Notes: generated by a model not told the origin, from the sequence alone. A DNA stretch of 64,000 bases from Undaria pinnatifida (GCA_012845835.1 JABAKD010000030.1:2915416-2979415); one strand, 5' to 3'. Shown: positions 24,546 through 36,960, counted from the stretch's first letter. A program made the numbers and translations.

Positions 24546-24660
24546 TTATCCTCCGGCGGATGGGGAAAAGTAAAGCTTTAGCTCACCACACTTTCACGTA
24601 TTTTCATACGCGTCGTGTGTCGATTCAACTCAGTTGCTTTCGCAGCTCAACGCTAGCTGG
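24546..24660 (+). repeat. Dispersed repeat C, copy 2
   Basis: ATCCTCCGGCGGATGGGGAA, AAGTAAAGCTTTAGCTCACC, TATTTTCATACGCGTCGTGT and CAACTCAGTTGCTTTCGCAG. It matches 18980-19098 in reverse. A partial third copy is at 49895-49975. Confidence 0.85.
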
Positions 24661-24799
24661 CGCACCCATCCTACTCTCGTATGCGATCCGATGTGAACTT
24701 TTTTTTTTTACCTTGGAAAACCAAGAAGAAAAGGAATCACGCTCCGCGCTCGCGCGCCTCATTAATAGTATGTAGCAGCAGTTGTTAATACTGTAGTCA

Positions 24800-24968
24800 G
24801 GGTTATTAGGGTTGTTAGCAATAGTAGTGCTGGTAGTGCTGATGGTGGTGATGCTGGTGGTGATATCATTCGACGATGACGGTGGTCGTACCTCTTTTGC
24901 CCTCTTTTCCACAGCAGCAAGCAGCACTATCGTTTTCACGTGCCTAAACACTAGACCCCTGGCCTTTA
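24800..24968 (+). repeat. Dispersed repeat D, copy 1
   Basis: GTGCTGATGGTGGTGATGCT, ATATCATTCGACGATGACGG, ACCTCTTTTGCCCTCTTTTC and ATCGTTTTCACGTGCC. The order matches 26085-26240. Confidence 0.75.
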
Positions 24969-25549
24969 ACAAGGCTTATTTTACCTTAAAATTTTCCTTA
25001 ACGCCCATTTCTGAGAAGAGCGTACCCAAAGAGCTGTTTCGAGCCTTTATCAACCTTTCTGGGGTAAGGCTCGTTGCCTGTCGACGCAAGAGGCCTTTCA
25101 GGCGCGTTTTCGGAGATAATCGCGTGAAAAAATAACGCCGTTAAGCTGGAACTCCCAAAATGAGGATCGGGGGGTTATTTATTTGGTATGCATGCCACGC
25201 AAGACACACGCCAGACGTCAGCACGCCAGCTCTTGCGGACACGGACACGACACAAGCTCGCGGTGGTGATCCAGCGACCAGGGGTGCTTCAGCGAGTGGT
25301 CGTGCCTCAATGAGAGGAGGTACCCGTGCGCGTCAGGTCGAGGTGGTTGACAGCGGAAACGACAGCGAAGATGACGAGGAGGAAGAGGGAAACCAAGACG
25401 TTGGTATGCAGTTCCTTCGCACTAACGGGAATGCGGGAATCCAAAGCCTCGAGCGCGTTGTTTCCCTGCCCTCGTGGACGTAGCTCTAGGGGTGGTCGTA
25501 ATGTGCAGCGAGCAGTTGATGTGATGGATGCACACCATGCACGACGGGG

Positions 25550-25715
25550 TGTTTTCTCATTTCCACCCATCTACATCCAACACAACCAGTGTCTGTGCCG
25601 ATGCCTCCTATCATAGGGAGACGAGCTCTGTGGTAACGAACTACGAGACGGAGATACACGTTGCAAATACAGCAAGTTGAGTTGGCCATCCAATGCCAAC
25701 CGCAATGAACACAAG
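25550..25715 (-). pseudogene. Transposon open-frame relic, copy 2
   Basis: The minus strand gives IAVGIGWPTQLAV, FVTTE and LVVLDVDGWK interrupted by stops, the same peptide order as 16520-16355. An acidic open frame just upstream on the plus strand (25160-25483, containing DSGNDSEDDEEEEG) may be part of the same decayed element. Confidence 0.5.
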
Positions 25716-26084
25716 GGCAAAACCTATGCAAGCCAGCACACCAGTCTATTTGCAACAATAAAAATAAAAGAAAGGGAAATGAAAAAACAAAAAGGCAACA
25801 AGTAATTGGAAAGAAAGAGGGAAACAGGACGGCACGAGAAAAATGAAGACATGGCGAAACAGACAGCCAGCCAGCAACTAGCAAATAAAGCAAATGACGG
25901 TTGCCCTTGGTTCTGTAGTATAACGAGCGTCGCAGCTTTGCTGGTCAATGACAGAGTGCACAGCTACGCAGTGCACCACATAGCAGGCAGCCGGTACTCT
26001 CTTTGCGTGATGCTGTCAGGAGTCACCACTGCGCACAACGTCACCACCTCCACCACCATCACCACCACCACCACAGGAGTATGT

Positions 26085-26240
26085 ACCGAGTACGGGGTGG
26101 TGGTGGTGAATGTGGTGGTGCTGGTGTTAATATCATACGGCGATGATAGTCGTCGCACCTCTTTTGCCCTCCTTTCCATACCTGCAGCGTCATGCAGTAC
26201 GATCGTTTTGACGTGCCTCAATACTCGCACCTCCTGGTAC
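26085..26240 (+). repeat. Dispersed repeat D, copy 2
   Basis: GGTGGTGGTGAATGTGGTGG, ATATCATACGGCGATGATAG, CACCTCTTTTGCCCTCC and ATCGTTTTGACGTGCCTC. Confidence 0.75.
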
Positions 26241-27960
26241 TTCCATACTAAAACATACTAAAACGTAGTAGCTTGGTGTCAGTCACTCAACCCGGCGGCA
26301 TGATTTAAAGCAATATATCTCTAGAAACCAGGTTGCCGCACGGCGCGACATGACGACGCCGTGAGATCAGGAGCTAACGAAGCCCACAAGAGCTCAATAC
26401 ACACAGCCTCTCGAGCTCTGTCCTTTGACGCAGACCTTCTGTTCGATCTGCCAGATGCCTTCCGTCCTTCAGACGGCCGCGCAGACTCTTGGAAACGGAT
26501 TTCTTGTCGTTAAAAACTGTCTGAGTTTGCTTGCTAACGATGTACATTTTCACGGGATTCGCAGCGGCAGGCACAGGCAGTAAACAGGGACATTCAGCAA
26601 GCAAGCTCAACTAACTCGGTACAGCTCGTCACGGGATTGGCAGTTATTGGAGGCACTATTTAGGGACCTTGCTAGACCGCGTCGGTTTCGAAATCGATTC
26701 TGGGTTCGTGGAGGAAGGTCGCAAAACGCACCAAACTCGATGCACACACCGCCGTCGTTCTTCGTGAAGAAAATCCAGATAGATCGTGAAGAAATTCCTC
26801 GCGTGATAGGCAAATTATTATTTTTTGTCCGTTCCGTTCATGCCTGTAACACGTACGTCCACACCTGACCGCTGCAAAGAGGCTTCAAAAACGCCTCTCT
26901 TCGCTCGGCTCTTTTTGGTCCTCATTCAAATCGTAATAAATAGTTATGAAAAAGCATCTGCTGCCGGCGTATAGCCAACTATATTATATCTCCGGCGAGG
27001 ATGCAAAAACCAGCATAAAAATCCACGTCAAAATGTGTGACGTGCGAGTACTGCACACGCAAACGGTACACATCGGGAATGGCAGTTTTCATTATCAGAA
27101 ATATTAACCTGAGTATCATGCTTGCACCCCCCTTCTACTTGTTCAATGCCGCTCCTCCCCAAGCAGCAGCAGCAGCAGAGATGCAGCCTAGAGCAGTGCA
27201 CGAATCCAACGTAGACGTGCAACATAGTTGTATCATTCACGATTACACACAGCAATATAAACAGTCATGTAGCATGTATCATAGCATGGCAGCAGGGTCC
27301 TAAGTGGGGCCTGCCTGCGGCAAATTATACACGCACACCGACAGGGGCGCGAAGGGATCTGGATGTTATGCACCCTTGAAAAAGAAACGTTTTTTTTTTC
27401 GTGATTTGGGTTACAGAGTACAACTATTAATAGTGCCACGGAGGCGTTTTAAAGCGTTGTTTCGCGCATACCCTTGTTTAACATACCTGGTAGTGTTCTG
27501 GTTAGCCACTTTGTTGGGTGCTGTGCGATCGTGTAGTAAACGGGCATGCATGCCTACGGAGATGTTGTACCGCAGTACTGCTGCTGTACCTGCTTTACCG
27601 GCTGTGGGTTTTCACGTCAGCACCCAGTGGTAACCGAGACACTCAAATCAACGGCTCCGAGTGTTCGACTGCGGTAACCGCGACACGCGCTACTGCTGCC
27701 GTTAATCTATGCTGTATGGAGCTTTGCGGGCTACCGGCAAAGGATGGGTGCTTCAGCTCGCGGCCATCAGCCTAGATTTCACCACCGTCCTTTCTGTATG
27801 GAAATATAAGGAACGTTGACGTGTTTATGTGTTGTCAAACGGTCCTTATATCTTCCGAATATTATTGTACCAGGTACCAGGTACCTCGGGTGAGATACAG
27901 GGTGCCAAAACTTGGAAAACCAACGATGTCGAGACTACAACCAACAACATCCGGGCCTCA

Positions 27961-28221
27961 TTAGCAGAGGGAATGCCCGTGGTGTCCCTCCAAAGTTGAT
28001 CGCGTTTGATGCTCCTCCAAGAGTTTGCGTTGTCCGGCAAGTTCGGCGTTGGGAGCAGAGCCGTCGTCGAAGTCCTCTCCACAACGACAAACCCGCGGGA
28101 TATCTCCCTCTCTCTCTACCTGGTTCATGCAGTGCTCATCCAACCAAGCCTGCCGGTTCCAAACGGCTCCAAGCCCCTGTCTGGTCCACCTCTGGGCGAG
28201 CTCATAGCTCCTTTGTAGCAC
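27961..28221 (-). CDS. Possible orphan exon with a CxC motif
   Basis: A GC-rich open frame reads SYELAQRWTRQGLGAVW, then WLDEHCMNQVEREGDIPRVC, RCGEDFDDG. The VCRCGEDF stretch recalls half of a CSL-type zinc ribbon, but the second Cys pair is absent. The opposite strand is also open over most of the stretch, so coding on either strand is uncertain. It could equally be non-coding. Confidence 0.15.
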   Translation of the reverse strand: MLQRSYELAQRWTRQGLGAVWNRQAWLDEHCMNQVEREGDIPRVCRCGEDFDDGSAPNAELAGQRKLLEEHQTRSTLEGHHGHSLC

Positions 28222-28877
28222 TCTCTACTGCTGCTGTAGTCGCCGCACCTGCCCACAGCTATGGTCTACAGGTCGCCACACAATAGCATAGTAGTTTATA
28301 GTGGTATGGAAGGCCTTGCATCAAGCAGGGGGAGTGGCTCTCTACCGTCCCCTAGTTCAATTTTCACTTACTTACTGTTCAGGCGTAGACGGAGGGGACG
28401 ATGTAAGGTACCCCCGCCCTCCCTGTCTGGAGCTTGAAGTGGAGTAATTCGACGTGTGGCGTCGGCAAAGCAATATTTCTGCAACCCTGAGCGCGAGGGT
28501 CAGTTTGGAGGGCTCAGGTCCTGCTGGGATCAGATCGGCGTTAGATCATGGTGCCAAGTAGCAAGAAAGAGTAAAACAAACACCGTTACTTTCTCTTTTA
28601 TAATACGATTACCGTCTCCTCCGGTTCCAACGCCGACCGACTTTTTTTGTTGCCTTGAGCTCTTTCCCTTTCGCAACTCAGACCCGGGGTATCATGGCAG
28701 GCACCCCTCCCCCCCTCCCCCCTACGCTGCGTGCAAGCAAAAACAACTCAAGCGTTTTCCGTTCCCGTCGACTCGCGTCGCGAAAATACATATTAACAGC
28801 AGAAAGAGCAGAAGAGTGTTTCCAACCTGGTTCCAACGTAGAGCTATGTTTTTTTATTAAAAAAACGTAGCATCAAC

Positions 28878-28965
28878 CGCCAACGTAACGTCAACTGACT
28901 GTGGGTTTGCTTGCTTTCGTTCGCCAACGTAACGTCAACTGACTGTGGGTTTGCTTGCTTTCGTT
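28878..28965 (+). repeat. 44-bp direct tandem duplication before the uricase exon
   Basis: CGCCAACGTAACGTCAACTG, ACTGTGGGTTTGC and TTGCTTTCGTT occur twice head to tail, at 28878-28921 and 28922-28965. The unit is pyrimidine-rich and ends 17 bp before the 3' splice site. Confidence 0.95.
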
Positions 28966-28982
28966 CGCTTTGTCCAATGAAG

Positions 28983-31900
28983 GTAATCCGACAGGGTCAG
29001 CTGCACTCCGTGCTGCAGTTCACCGTTGAGATTCTTCTCGATGGGCCGACCGGCCCTGCGTTCACTGCCCAGGACAACTCGACAATCATCGCCACGGACA
29101 CCCAGAAGAACACGGTCTATATCTTGGCCAAGAACAGGTCTTTCGATTGCGCGGAGGAGTTTGCCGTTATCATGGCCAGGTATGAAGTAGGCGAAGGTGA
29201 CGTGTATCACCGCGCAAGAGATCGGACGCGCCATTTGGGGGTACATCTGCTCGGACCACCCCACCTTTGAGCGATGACAACAAATATATTCATACAACAT
29301 TCCCTTCGGAGTCGTGCTACAATAATAACGAGGGCTACGCAAAAAGTATGAAGGCCCAGATCGACCTGACTGAGTGGTCTACTCGTGTACGTCCACATAT
29401 TTTTTGTATTTGGTTCGCATAAGACACGGCTTACCTTTGAATGTTGGGGACGTGTGCTAGTAATGGTGGTTGCACAGAACGCAAAAATTTGTGAAGCTGT
29501 GAGTAGAAGAAGAGCGGCTGGCAAAATAAAAGCGCCAAACAAAGTAACGTAGCACACCTAGTTCCTGCTACAGGCAGACCACGGCAGCAGCAGCGAAACA
29601 GTGCGGAAAAATTAAAAAGCTACGAGTAAAGCGCCGCTCAACAGATTTTTTGCAAATGGGACAGGAACGTAATCGTTTAGCTATCATATCATACAGCTAC
29701 GTACAGCAGCAAAAATGGCGTCCTGCGGAGAGCAGAAGAAGCAGACAGCGCCGTGATGCTGTGGAACGCCACCAGCAAACGAAAAAAAGGCGTAAGCGTT
29801 GAAAGAATGGTGACTCTGTTGTGGCAAAATTCTGACAAATGTTATATACGTCCTTACTATACAATAGCCAGCGTACGAGTCGACAGTGCCGATTGAATAC
29901 TGCCACTGCTCTCTGTTTTGCCGGTAAAATCGCCACGCTCGATTCCACCTCTCAATGATGGTAACTATTCATGGTAACCATTTTTCAATGGTACCGGTAT
30001 CCTTCTTAGTGCCGGTACATTCGGCTGGCGCATACGGCATTGCTGGGAGCCTCCTGTAGATAGAATACGATGAAGAGATACATGAAAACCACACACAGAC
30101 CACATCAGAGCAAAAGACAGAGTTGCAGACATATTCGTACAGCAGTGGTGGAACAGCAGTTACAGCAGCAGCAGGCAGGCGGAGCAGCGAAGAACACAGC
30201 GGAGCAGGAACTCTCCCCGCTCCCTCGTGTTTTTTTCTTCCTGCAATGTTGTGTGGCGCTGCGCCAAGGTCGAGCTTTGCTTGAAGATGTGCTTGATTAT
30301 ATGTTTGCTGTTACTGCTAACGGCTATCTCTAGTGTCGGTTGAAGAGTGCCACCGCTCAGGAACTCTCCCCGCTCCCTCGTTTTTTTCTTCCTGCGATGT
30401 TGTTTGGCGCTGTGCCAAGGTCGAGCTTTGCTTGAAGATATGCTCGACTATACGTTTGCTGTTACTGCTATTAATAACGGCTATCTCTAGTGTCGGTTGA
30501 AGAGTGCCACCGATCATACCGAGAAAATTCCTGGTATGACTGAAAACACACACACGCGCACCGCGCGTCACAATCAAGCAGCAGTCAGCTACAGACGCAG
30601 TCGAACCGCAGCAGAGCAGAAATAGTAGTAGCACCAACAGCAGTAGCAGGCAGACAAAGCAAAGCAGGGTATTTCCCCTTCTGTTGTGTGGCGAGTTGTG
30701 TATTGTGTGGGAGGTGTCGCATGCTGTCAGCTGACTTAAATGTTGACGATTCTATGCTTGTACGTTTTCTGCCGTGTGCTGTCAATACTGCGGGCTAGTC
30801 GCGCCGAAGTGGCAGACGCATACACTTGCCTTGGGGGTTTCGCCGGTCGGGTACGTCACCTGCTGTCACCTGCTGTCACCTGCTGTCGCCTGCTGTCAGC
30901 TAGAAGCCTTCTTGGGCTAGTCGGGCTAAAAATTGTGTAAAAGCAGGCCTGCTTGGGCTAGTCGTACCGCTCACCTCGATCAAAAGTATACTTGTGTCTA
31001 TGCTGCTGTCTCTGTCATAGAGGCGGTCGCATTTGCTACGTAGCAACCTCGTGTATCCAATTTCTGTTTTGCAGCGCCGCCTTTTCCCCAGCTGCCGTAT
31101 TTTCACGAACAAGTACAACAGTACTACTACTACTACTGCTGCTACTACTACCACTACCACTACTAGTACCACTACTGCTGCTACACTCCTACACTACTAT
31201 TCTACTCTACTAACAGTATTAACCAACACCACCACTACCACCACTGCTACTACGACTACCACCCCGCACCAGGCACTTCCTCTCCACGTACCCACAGCTG
31301 GTAACCCGCTGCCGTGTGACGGTAAAAGAAGACACCTGGGACCGCGTCATCGCCGCCGACAGCACAGGAAAGGTTAGAGAACACGATCACGCTTTTGTCA
31401 AGGGTGGGCCACACTTCATGTATGGCCGCAGCGAAGGCACGCGGAACGCCAGCGGGTTAATTACCGTTCGAGCTTTCGGTGGCGTGAAGGGCTTGACGCT
31501 GTTTAAGACCACCCAGTCTTCCTTCACGGGCTTCCACAAGGACAACAACACTTCCTTACCCGAAGCTACGGACAGGTCAGCTTAATGCCTACCTACCAAA
31601 CACGTCGGGAAGTAACGCGTGCTATATATGGTATCGGGTGCGCACCTAAATGTCTTGAGGCTCCTTGCTTGAAGAGCTCTTGACCCCACACAAAATAATT
31701 ACTTTGGAAATACACTGCTGCATTTCCGCTCGACGCGATGCATAATGTCATGGCCTAGGCACAGAAGTAAATCGATGTCAGTGTGAGCCCAAGTACAACA
31801 AGCCACGTTTAGATTGGCGTTTGGTTGGGCAAAGTGGCTTGTATTTGGACCCAATCTGGTATAGATTTTGACCAGTTCGTCATATTTGAGGAACCCCCGT

Positions 31901-34018
31901 CAGCTGAATTTATTTGTCACAAACGTGCTACACACACCCCTATCGTAGCATGCGACTCGATTTTGTTTTTGTCCCTAAGTGACGGGGCTGCTTAACCCCT
32001 TCAGAGCCCCCGAACCCCTTCCTATACTAAATTCAAGTAATTTTGTTTACCAAAACGGGTTTCCAGTTGTAAAGGGTCAACCCTGTGTTAAGGGACCCGT
32101 TGATACGGACGAAAAAGCGACGAGCGCGACCTAATCAAAGCGTCTATGAAGAGCTTGACAAGGCGTTCCGAGCATCGCCGTGCCTCATGCTTGCTTGCCT
32201 CAGAGCTTCCTGCGTTTGCAGTTCGAACACATGTCGTACACCAACGGCTGCTCTGATTGCTTTCACGATTCTACCCTATCCTTGCCGTAGCACGCGTCTC
32301 AATGTGTTTTTTGGGTGACGGGGCTCCGTCACCCTTTTGAGACTTGAGAGGCCAAAGTTGACGACGGAAATGGACGATGTCGGCATCGGCCCCTGCTGGC
32401 TGGCGATGACAAAGTTGGTGTCCGAACGATAACAATGCAAGTGCTGTAACTCTTACGGGACGGGCGCAGCAGTGTGATCCTACTCGTATTGCTGAGCGCT
32501 CACGCTACGGGTAGAGGTTTGAAAGTATCGAACCGTCGATTTTTTTGTCGATATACATGGGTCTAAAAAAGGGCTCAGTCAATTTATCGTGGGCATGCCG
32601 TTCTTGTTGCTTCAACAAATTCCGTTGCATGCGTACTGGGCTGTATGTCGGTCGTGGCACTGTTCATCCGGTTGCATTACCATTTTTGGTCATTTTCGGC
32701 GTTGGGGTCGGTTTGTTGAGCTGCTCAAGCGAGGAAGCCTCAAAGGTGCACCCTTACAGCTAAGCGTCGCCCCCGGTAGTTGGCGGAGTGGGTACCGCCT
32801 ACATTAGCCGTAGCTCATTGAACGACTCGCGTGCGTCGTAACATAGTTCCCGACAGTTAGTGTTGGATGAATCTATTTATGCAGCTGTGATATATACATA
32901 GTTTCCGACAGTTAGTGTTGGATTGATCTACTACTTCGTATTAATATGATATATACCCCTTTAAATACTGTTCTTTAATTCGCCTTCCGACCATGTGTAG
33001 TTCACAAAATCGTTCTGAACGCACAAGAAAAGCTGGCGCAATGCTCGGAATACTATCACTCTCACCACATCCATCCCCCTTCCCCACCGTGTACTCTCTT
33101 GAATACGCACTACCAGGTACTTCCTTTCTACACAGACAGTTGTTGTACCTACAGTTAATGTCACCATTGGGTTACACGTTGTTATATCGAATCGCCGTGC
33201 GTCCCTCTCCGCGTTTACATGCCACCCCTTTGCCTAGGCAGTAGCCCTCCACCCTCCCCCTTTCCCCCCTCCTGGCGGCCTGACGGTCTTGCAGGGAGAA
33301 CTTGTATCGGTGTACCCGGCACGAAATAATATCGTTTTTCCGAATCGAGACACGTGGTTAGCGCGTAAATTTTGGGTTGGATGTCTTAATTTTGGATTGG
33401 ATATCTCAATCTCGGATTAAACGTATCAATATTTCACCCGCCTCTTGGTTTGAATCTCCCAATCTTGGATCTCCCAATCTTGGAATGGATGTCTTAGGCT
33501 CCCGGATTGAATGTCTCGATCGATTTTTGTCGGTGGACAGGTGAAGTGTCCGCCGCCCCGTGCATAGTTTCCTCCCATTTTTTTTTGCCGAAACACACGA
33601 AAAAACACGCTAGCGCTACCTATTCCTCGTCGACCGTTTCTCGGACCGCAGGCTCTTGGGGACGTGCATGGACGGGGAGTGGGAGTACGACCCATCGGCT
33701 TCCCGCTCATTCGTGGAGGATCGCAGCCGCATCATGAAGATCTTTGTGGAGCAGTTCGCGGGGCCGGCTGATACAGGCATCCCGAGTCCCTCGGTCCAAC
33801 ACACCTGTTACCAGATGGGCTCTGCGGTTTTGGCGGGCGTCGCGCGGGTGTCGGAGATAACGCTTTGCATGCCGAACGTGCACAACCTGCCTTTCGACCT
33901 CAGCAAGTATGGTTTGGTCAACGCGGATCACACGGGCCTGCCGCATATATTTTATCCCGTAGACGAGCCTCATGGGATCATCCAGGCTACGATGAAGCGC
34001 CCCGTGTCTAGGCTCTAG
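28983..34018 (+). CDS. UOX: Urate oxidase (uricase), peroxisomal; N-terminal exon not found
   Basis: Oxidises urate to 5-hydroxyisourate in purine breakdown. Exons 28983-29179, 31273-31575 and 33652-34018 join in frame to 288 residues; animal uricases have about 300, so some 15-25 N-terminal residues, including the GYGK-type catalytic Lys, lie on an upstream exon I could not place. Visible family blocks are QGQLHSV, DNSTIIATDTQKNTVYILAK (active-site Thr), HDHAFVKGGPH, LKTTQSSFTGFHKD (substrate-binding Phe), SPSVQ (Gln), MPNVHNLPFDLSKYGL (Asn and His) and DEPHG. The chain ends SRL-stop, a peroxisomal PTS1. Junctions rebuild split Arg codons (AG|GTATGA, AG|GTCAGC). An in-frame ATG at 28977 would give a short start, but the pyrimidine-rich tract ending in AG at 28982 favours a splice acceptor. 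The two introns are about 2.1 kb each. Confidence 0.92.
30205..30512 (+). repeat. Tandem duplication of a ~154-bp unit in uricase intron
   Basis: Copies 30205-30357 and 30358-30512 share CAGGAACTCTCCCCGCTCCC, AAGGTCGAGCTTTGCTTGAA, TTTGCTGTTACTGCTA and TCGGTTGAAGAGTGCCACCG. The second copy gained ATTAATA. Confidence 0.95.
30857..30900 (+). repeat. CACCTGCTGT decamer array
   Basis: Four to five head-to-tail copies of ACCTGCTGTC in the first visible uricase intron. Confidence 0.85.
31117..31265 (+). repeat. ACT/ACC-rich microsatellite
   Basis: Broken ACT and ACC triplets run up to within about 10 bp of the 3' splice site of the second uricase exon. Confidence 0.85.
31992..32080. mobile_element. 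MITE family A, copy 2
   Basis: TTAACCCCTTCAGAGCCCCC, TATACTAAATTCAAGTAATT, AAAACGGGTTTCCAGTTG, ending AAAGGGTCAA. 89 bp, like copy 1; the 3' terminal repeat has mutated. It lies in the last uricase intron. Confidence 0.85.
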
Positions 34019-36720
34019 GCTGTTTTGGCAACATGTAGGCGTGCGTGCTCATGTCGGTGGTGATTCTGCGAGGATACTCCAGAAGATGGCCAATTACGCA
34101 AAGGGAGGGTGGTAGTCGTGGTTGTTGTCGTTGCTGCTGTCGTTGCTGTTGTTGCCGTCGATGCGCTTCGTTGTTGTCAATACTGACGCCACCTGTGTTG
34201 CGTAATAAGAGGGAATGCGGATGATGTTTAGGTACCAGTTTTCAATGATATCTCGGTACGATACAGATGAACGAATAGTCAAATCGATACGATGTTAATA
34301 TTCGATACATCGAAAGTTTTCATTCCGTGTCAGCTTAGACTTGTGACGGGAGTGCCAGAGGGGATAAAAGGGAAAAAATACGCGTTCGATGCGATACGAT
34401 ATATCGAAAATTCAGTTTTTCGATGTATTCATACAAAAAAAAACCGATTCGATATCCAACACCAGTATTGCTCTGTTGCTATTTTTGACAATTTTTTGTC
34501 AACATGGTCCAGGAAACGTGTTACGCTCTTTTTTCTCCTTTTTTTCCATCCGCTGGTTGGTGGTGGTGTTGTGGTGTTATGCTACCGTGTGGTACTGCTG
34601 TTACCGTGTTGTTTTTGGATGCTTGCCATCTACCGACAGCAAGTAGTCACCCGGTGCTCACGGCCGCGTGTTGTAAAAGGGTGGAGTGGAAATCCGGAGT
34701 TCTAATGGAATTTTAGTAGTTAGTTAGTCCTTCAGTTCTTCCGTGCGCTCTGGTCACTCGGAAGCAATTGGCGGCGGGCGCCTGTAAAAGTTGGTGCGGT
34801 TTGTACAAACAAAACGTAACTTCTGCGAGTAGTCGTACTGGACCCCGACATTTTGGGTTGGGACTGCGCCGGGCGAGCGCTATATGTGTGTCTTCGCTCT
34901 AAAGACTCGTGAGACCGGATACCTGGTAGCTCTAACACTCACTGTGGACGAGATTAGGCCGAGGTTTTTACTGCTTTTGCTGATGGGCGGCGCGCGCAAG
35001 GGGGGGGAATGGGGCGGGGGGGGCACCAGACATAATACTATTAATAGTTCCAGTCCAATAATGGGGCGCACACAGTGAGATGGCGCCAGACTGCAGTGCG
35101 ATTTTGTAGGCCGAGCCGTGAGATTAAGCGTCGAATCTGATCGATTTTCTACCGTGTATTAGCCGCCTGTGGGACCCGTGTACATCGACTAAGAACACGA
35201 TAATATTTTCAATCGGCTCTTATCAGAGATATCTTGCTGCGCGCGTGAGATGCAGCTCATTGCATTGCCCTTCGCACACACGCCCTACCCCGAGAAGCTC
35301 GGGCTGCTTCGTGCGGCAGATGCTGCCATTGTCGTGTAAATTATTTGTCGTCAAGTTCCCCCTCCGAAGTCCCGAAGGGGTGAATATGATATCCTCACCG
35401 TTCGTTTTGTGGTGCGCCCCCCGTGGTGTGCACTCAGACGCATGTGCTGCTATGGTAGAGGTGTGCATCCGTTTTTTTTCGAGGCTGACGCGTGCTACGA
35501 TAAGAGGTGCCTCAGCACTTTTGGTTTAAAGTAGTTTCTGAACAACGGGGCTTCTTGACCCAAAATCGTCGGAAATTTCGTTATTTTTCTGCACGATTTT
35601 CGTTGTATAGTCTATATACCTAGGGCAAGGGATTGATCATTCTGGTATATATGTACTGGTACTAGACTACTGTAGCAGTTTTAGCTTTCTCAAAAATGAG
35701 TTTCTTTCTCAAGTGTCAAGGTATCAGTGGGGTCACAGAGTGCCCCCTGCAGGTTTACCAATTGAGCAGGTCCTCGGAGAGTACTCACTTTCTCTGCCTT
35801 CGTAGAGACGTAGCTTTATTCGATTCCACCAGAGCCCCGGATGGCTTCTGAGATCGGAGGCACGTACCTCCGATCTATTTCCTAACTTTTCCGAATATAA
35901 AACGCCAACCTTATCATACGAAACCCATCCAAATGATCTCAAATTCGGATAATTACTGGCCTTTCGAGGCCGTATCTTAACACAAGCTCCTCAAAGGTGA
36001 GGGTCCACAGAAAAAAAGTTATTCTCACCTCTACCCCGTTGTTTTTTTTATTTCACACTTCTACTTTCCAGCTTCTGAACAAGTCGTGGTCACAGGTGTC
36101 GTGCCTTCTTCCCCCCGGTTGGTTCTTGCCTTCAACTTCCATCGCGCGTAAGGTTCAGCAATCCCACTTTCACTGCTCGTCGATTTTTCATCGAGTGTTG
36201 CTAACTCGTATTACACATGTCGGCTTCTGATTTGAGGAGCTCTATATACCCCACCCAACAAAAACAGATTTTGAGAAAACAGAAAATGTGCAACCCGATG
36301 AAAGATCACATCTAGCCTACAGAAGGAGGTGAAAAACGAAAAAAAGTGAAAACAAGACGAAAAAAGTTACAATTCCAGCGTTTTTGGGTTGTGAGGAGTC
36401 TCGAAATCCAGAAACAAAAAAGATGTAAAAATAGGCTACCTTTATTGTAGCAAGCGTCTTCAGTTTTTGCTCACTGTTGTGTACCAGGTAGTGCGTACGA
36501 CAGGCAGTGTCAACTCGATTTTTTACAAGCAGAGTGGACACACTATACTTGCTGTGCCTGTTTCTCAAGTGTATTGCTGAAAGCGCGAGAGCATGAGTTG
36601 GACAGAAACATGGATGGAACGACGAAATCCGACGAGCACCGGGAACGTGAAACCGTTTGATCGCATTTAATTGGCTTTCCGGACGGTCAGACGGACAGCT
36701 CGACAACATCGGCGACAGAC
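34019..36720. other. Spacer downstream of uricase, no gene recognised
   Basis: It holds a CAACAACGACAGCAGC-type triplet patch (34118-34165), a block at 35270-35330 (CTACCCCGAGAAGCTCGGGC, TGCTTCGTG) that resembles dispersed hairpin blocks near 12128, 12485 and 51125, and poly-G runs near 35001. No supported coding region. Confidence 0.4.
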
Positions 36721-36728
36721 AACCTTAG

Positions 36729-36960
36729 TCAGCTGAAGAACACCTGTGGTATGATTACAGCATCGGCTACCCGAAGCAGACCGCGTTGATAGAGCAAGGA
36801 ACGCGTCCCTACCACAAAGCCAGGCATGTGCGGCACGCGCACAGCATGGTCGCCTCCATACCGAGCTGCGTGTTCTTCGTACTGTAGACGCTTGGTAAGA
36901 TCGCACTCGTCGTTGTTCATACACATGGGTCCCAAGAGAAAACAAAAAAATATAGCACGA
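36729..36960 (-). CDS. Possible orphan exon
   Basis: The minus frame reads FLLGPMCMNNDECDLTKRLQ, YEEHAARYGGDHAVRV, PHMPGFVVGTRSLLYQRG and LLRVADAVIIPQ, then GTGTTC, a possible 5' splice site. Composition is protein-like and GC-rich against AT-rich flanks. No family was recognised. It lies between the convergent uricase and eIF4B-like genes. Confidence 0.25.
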
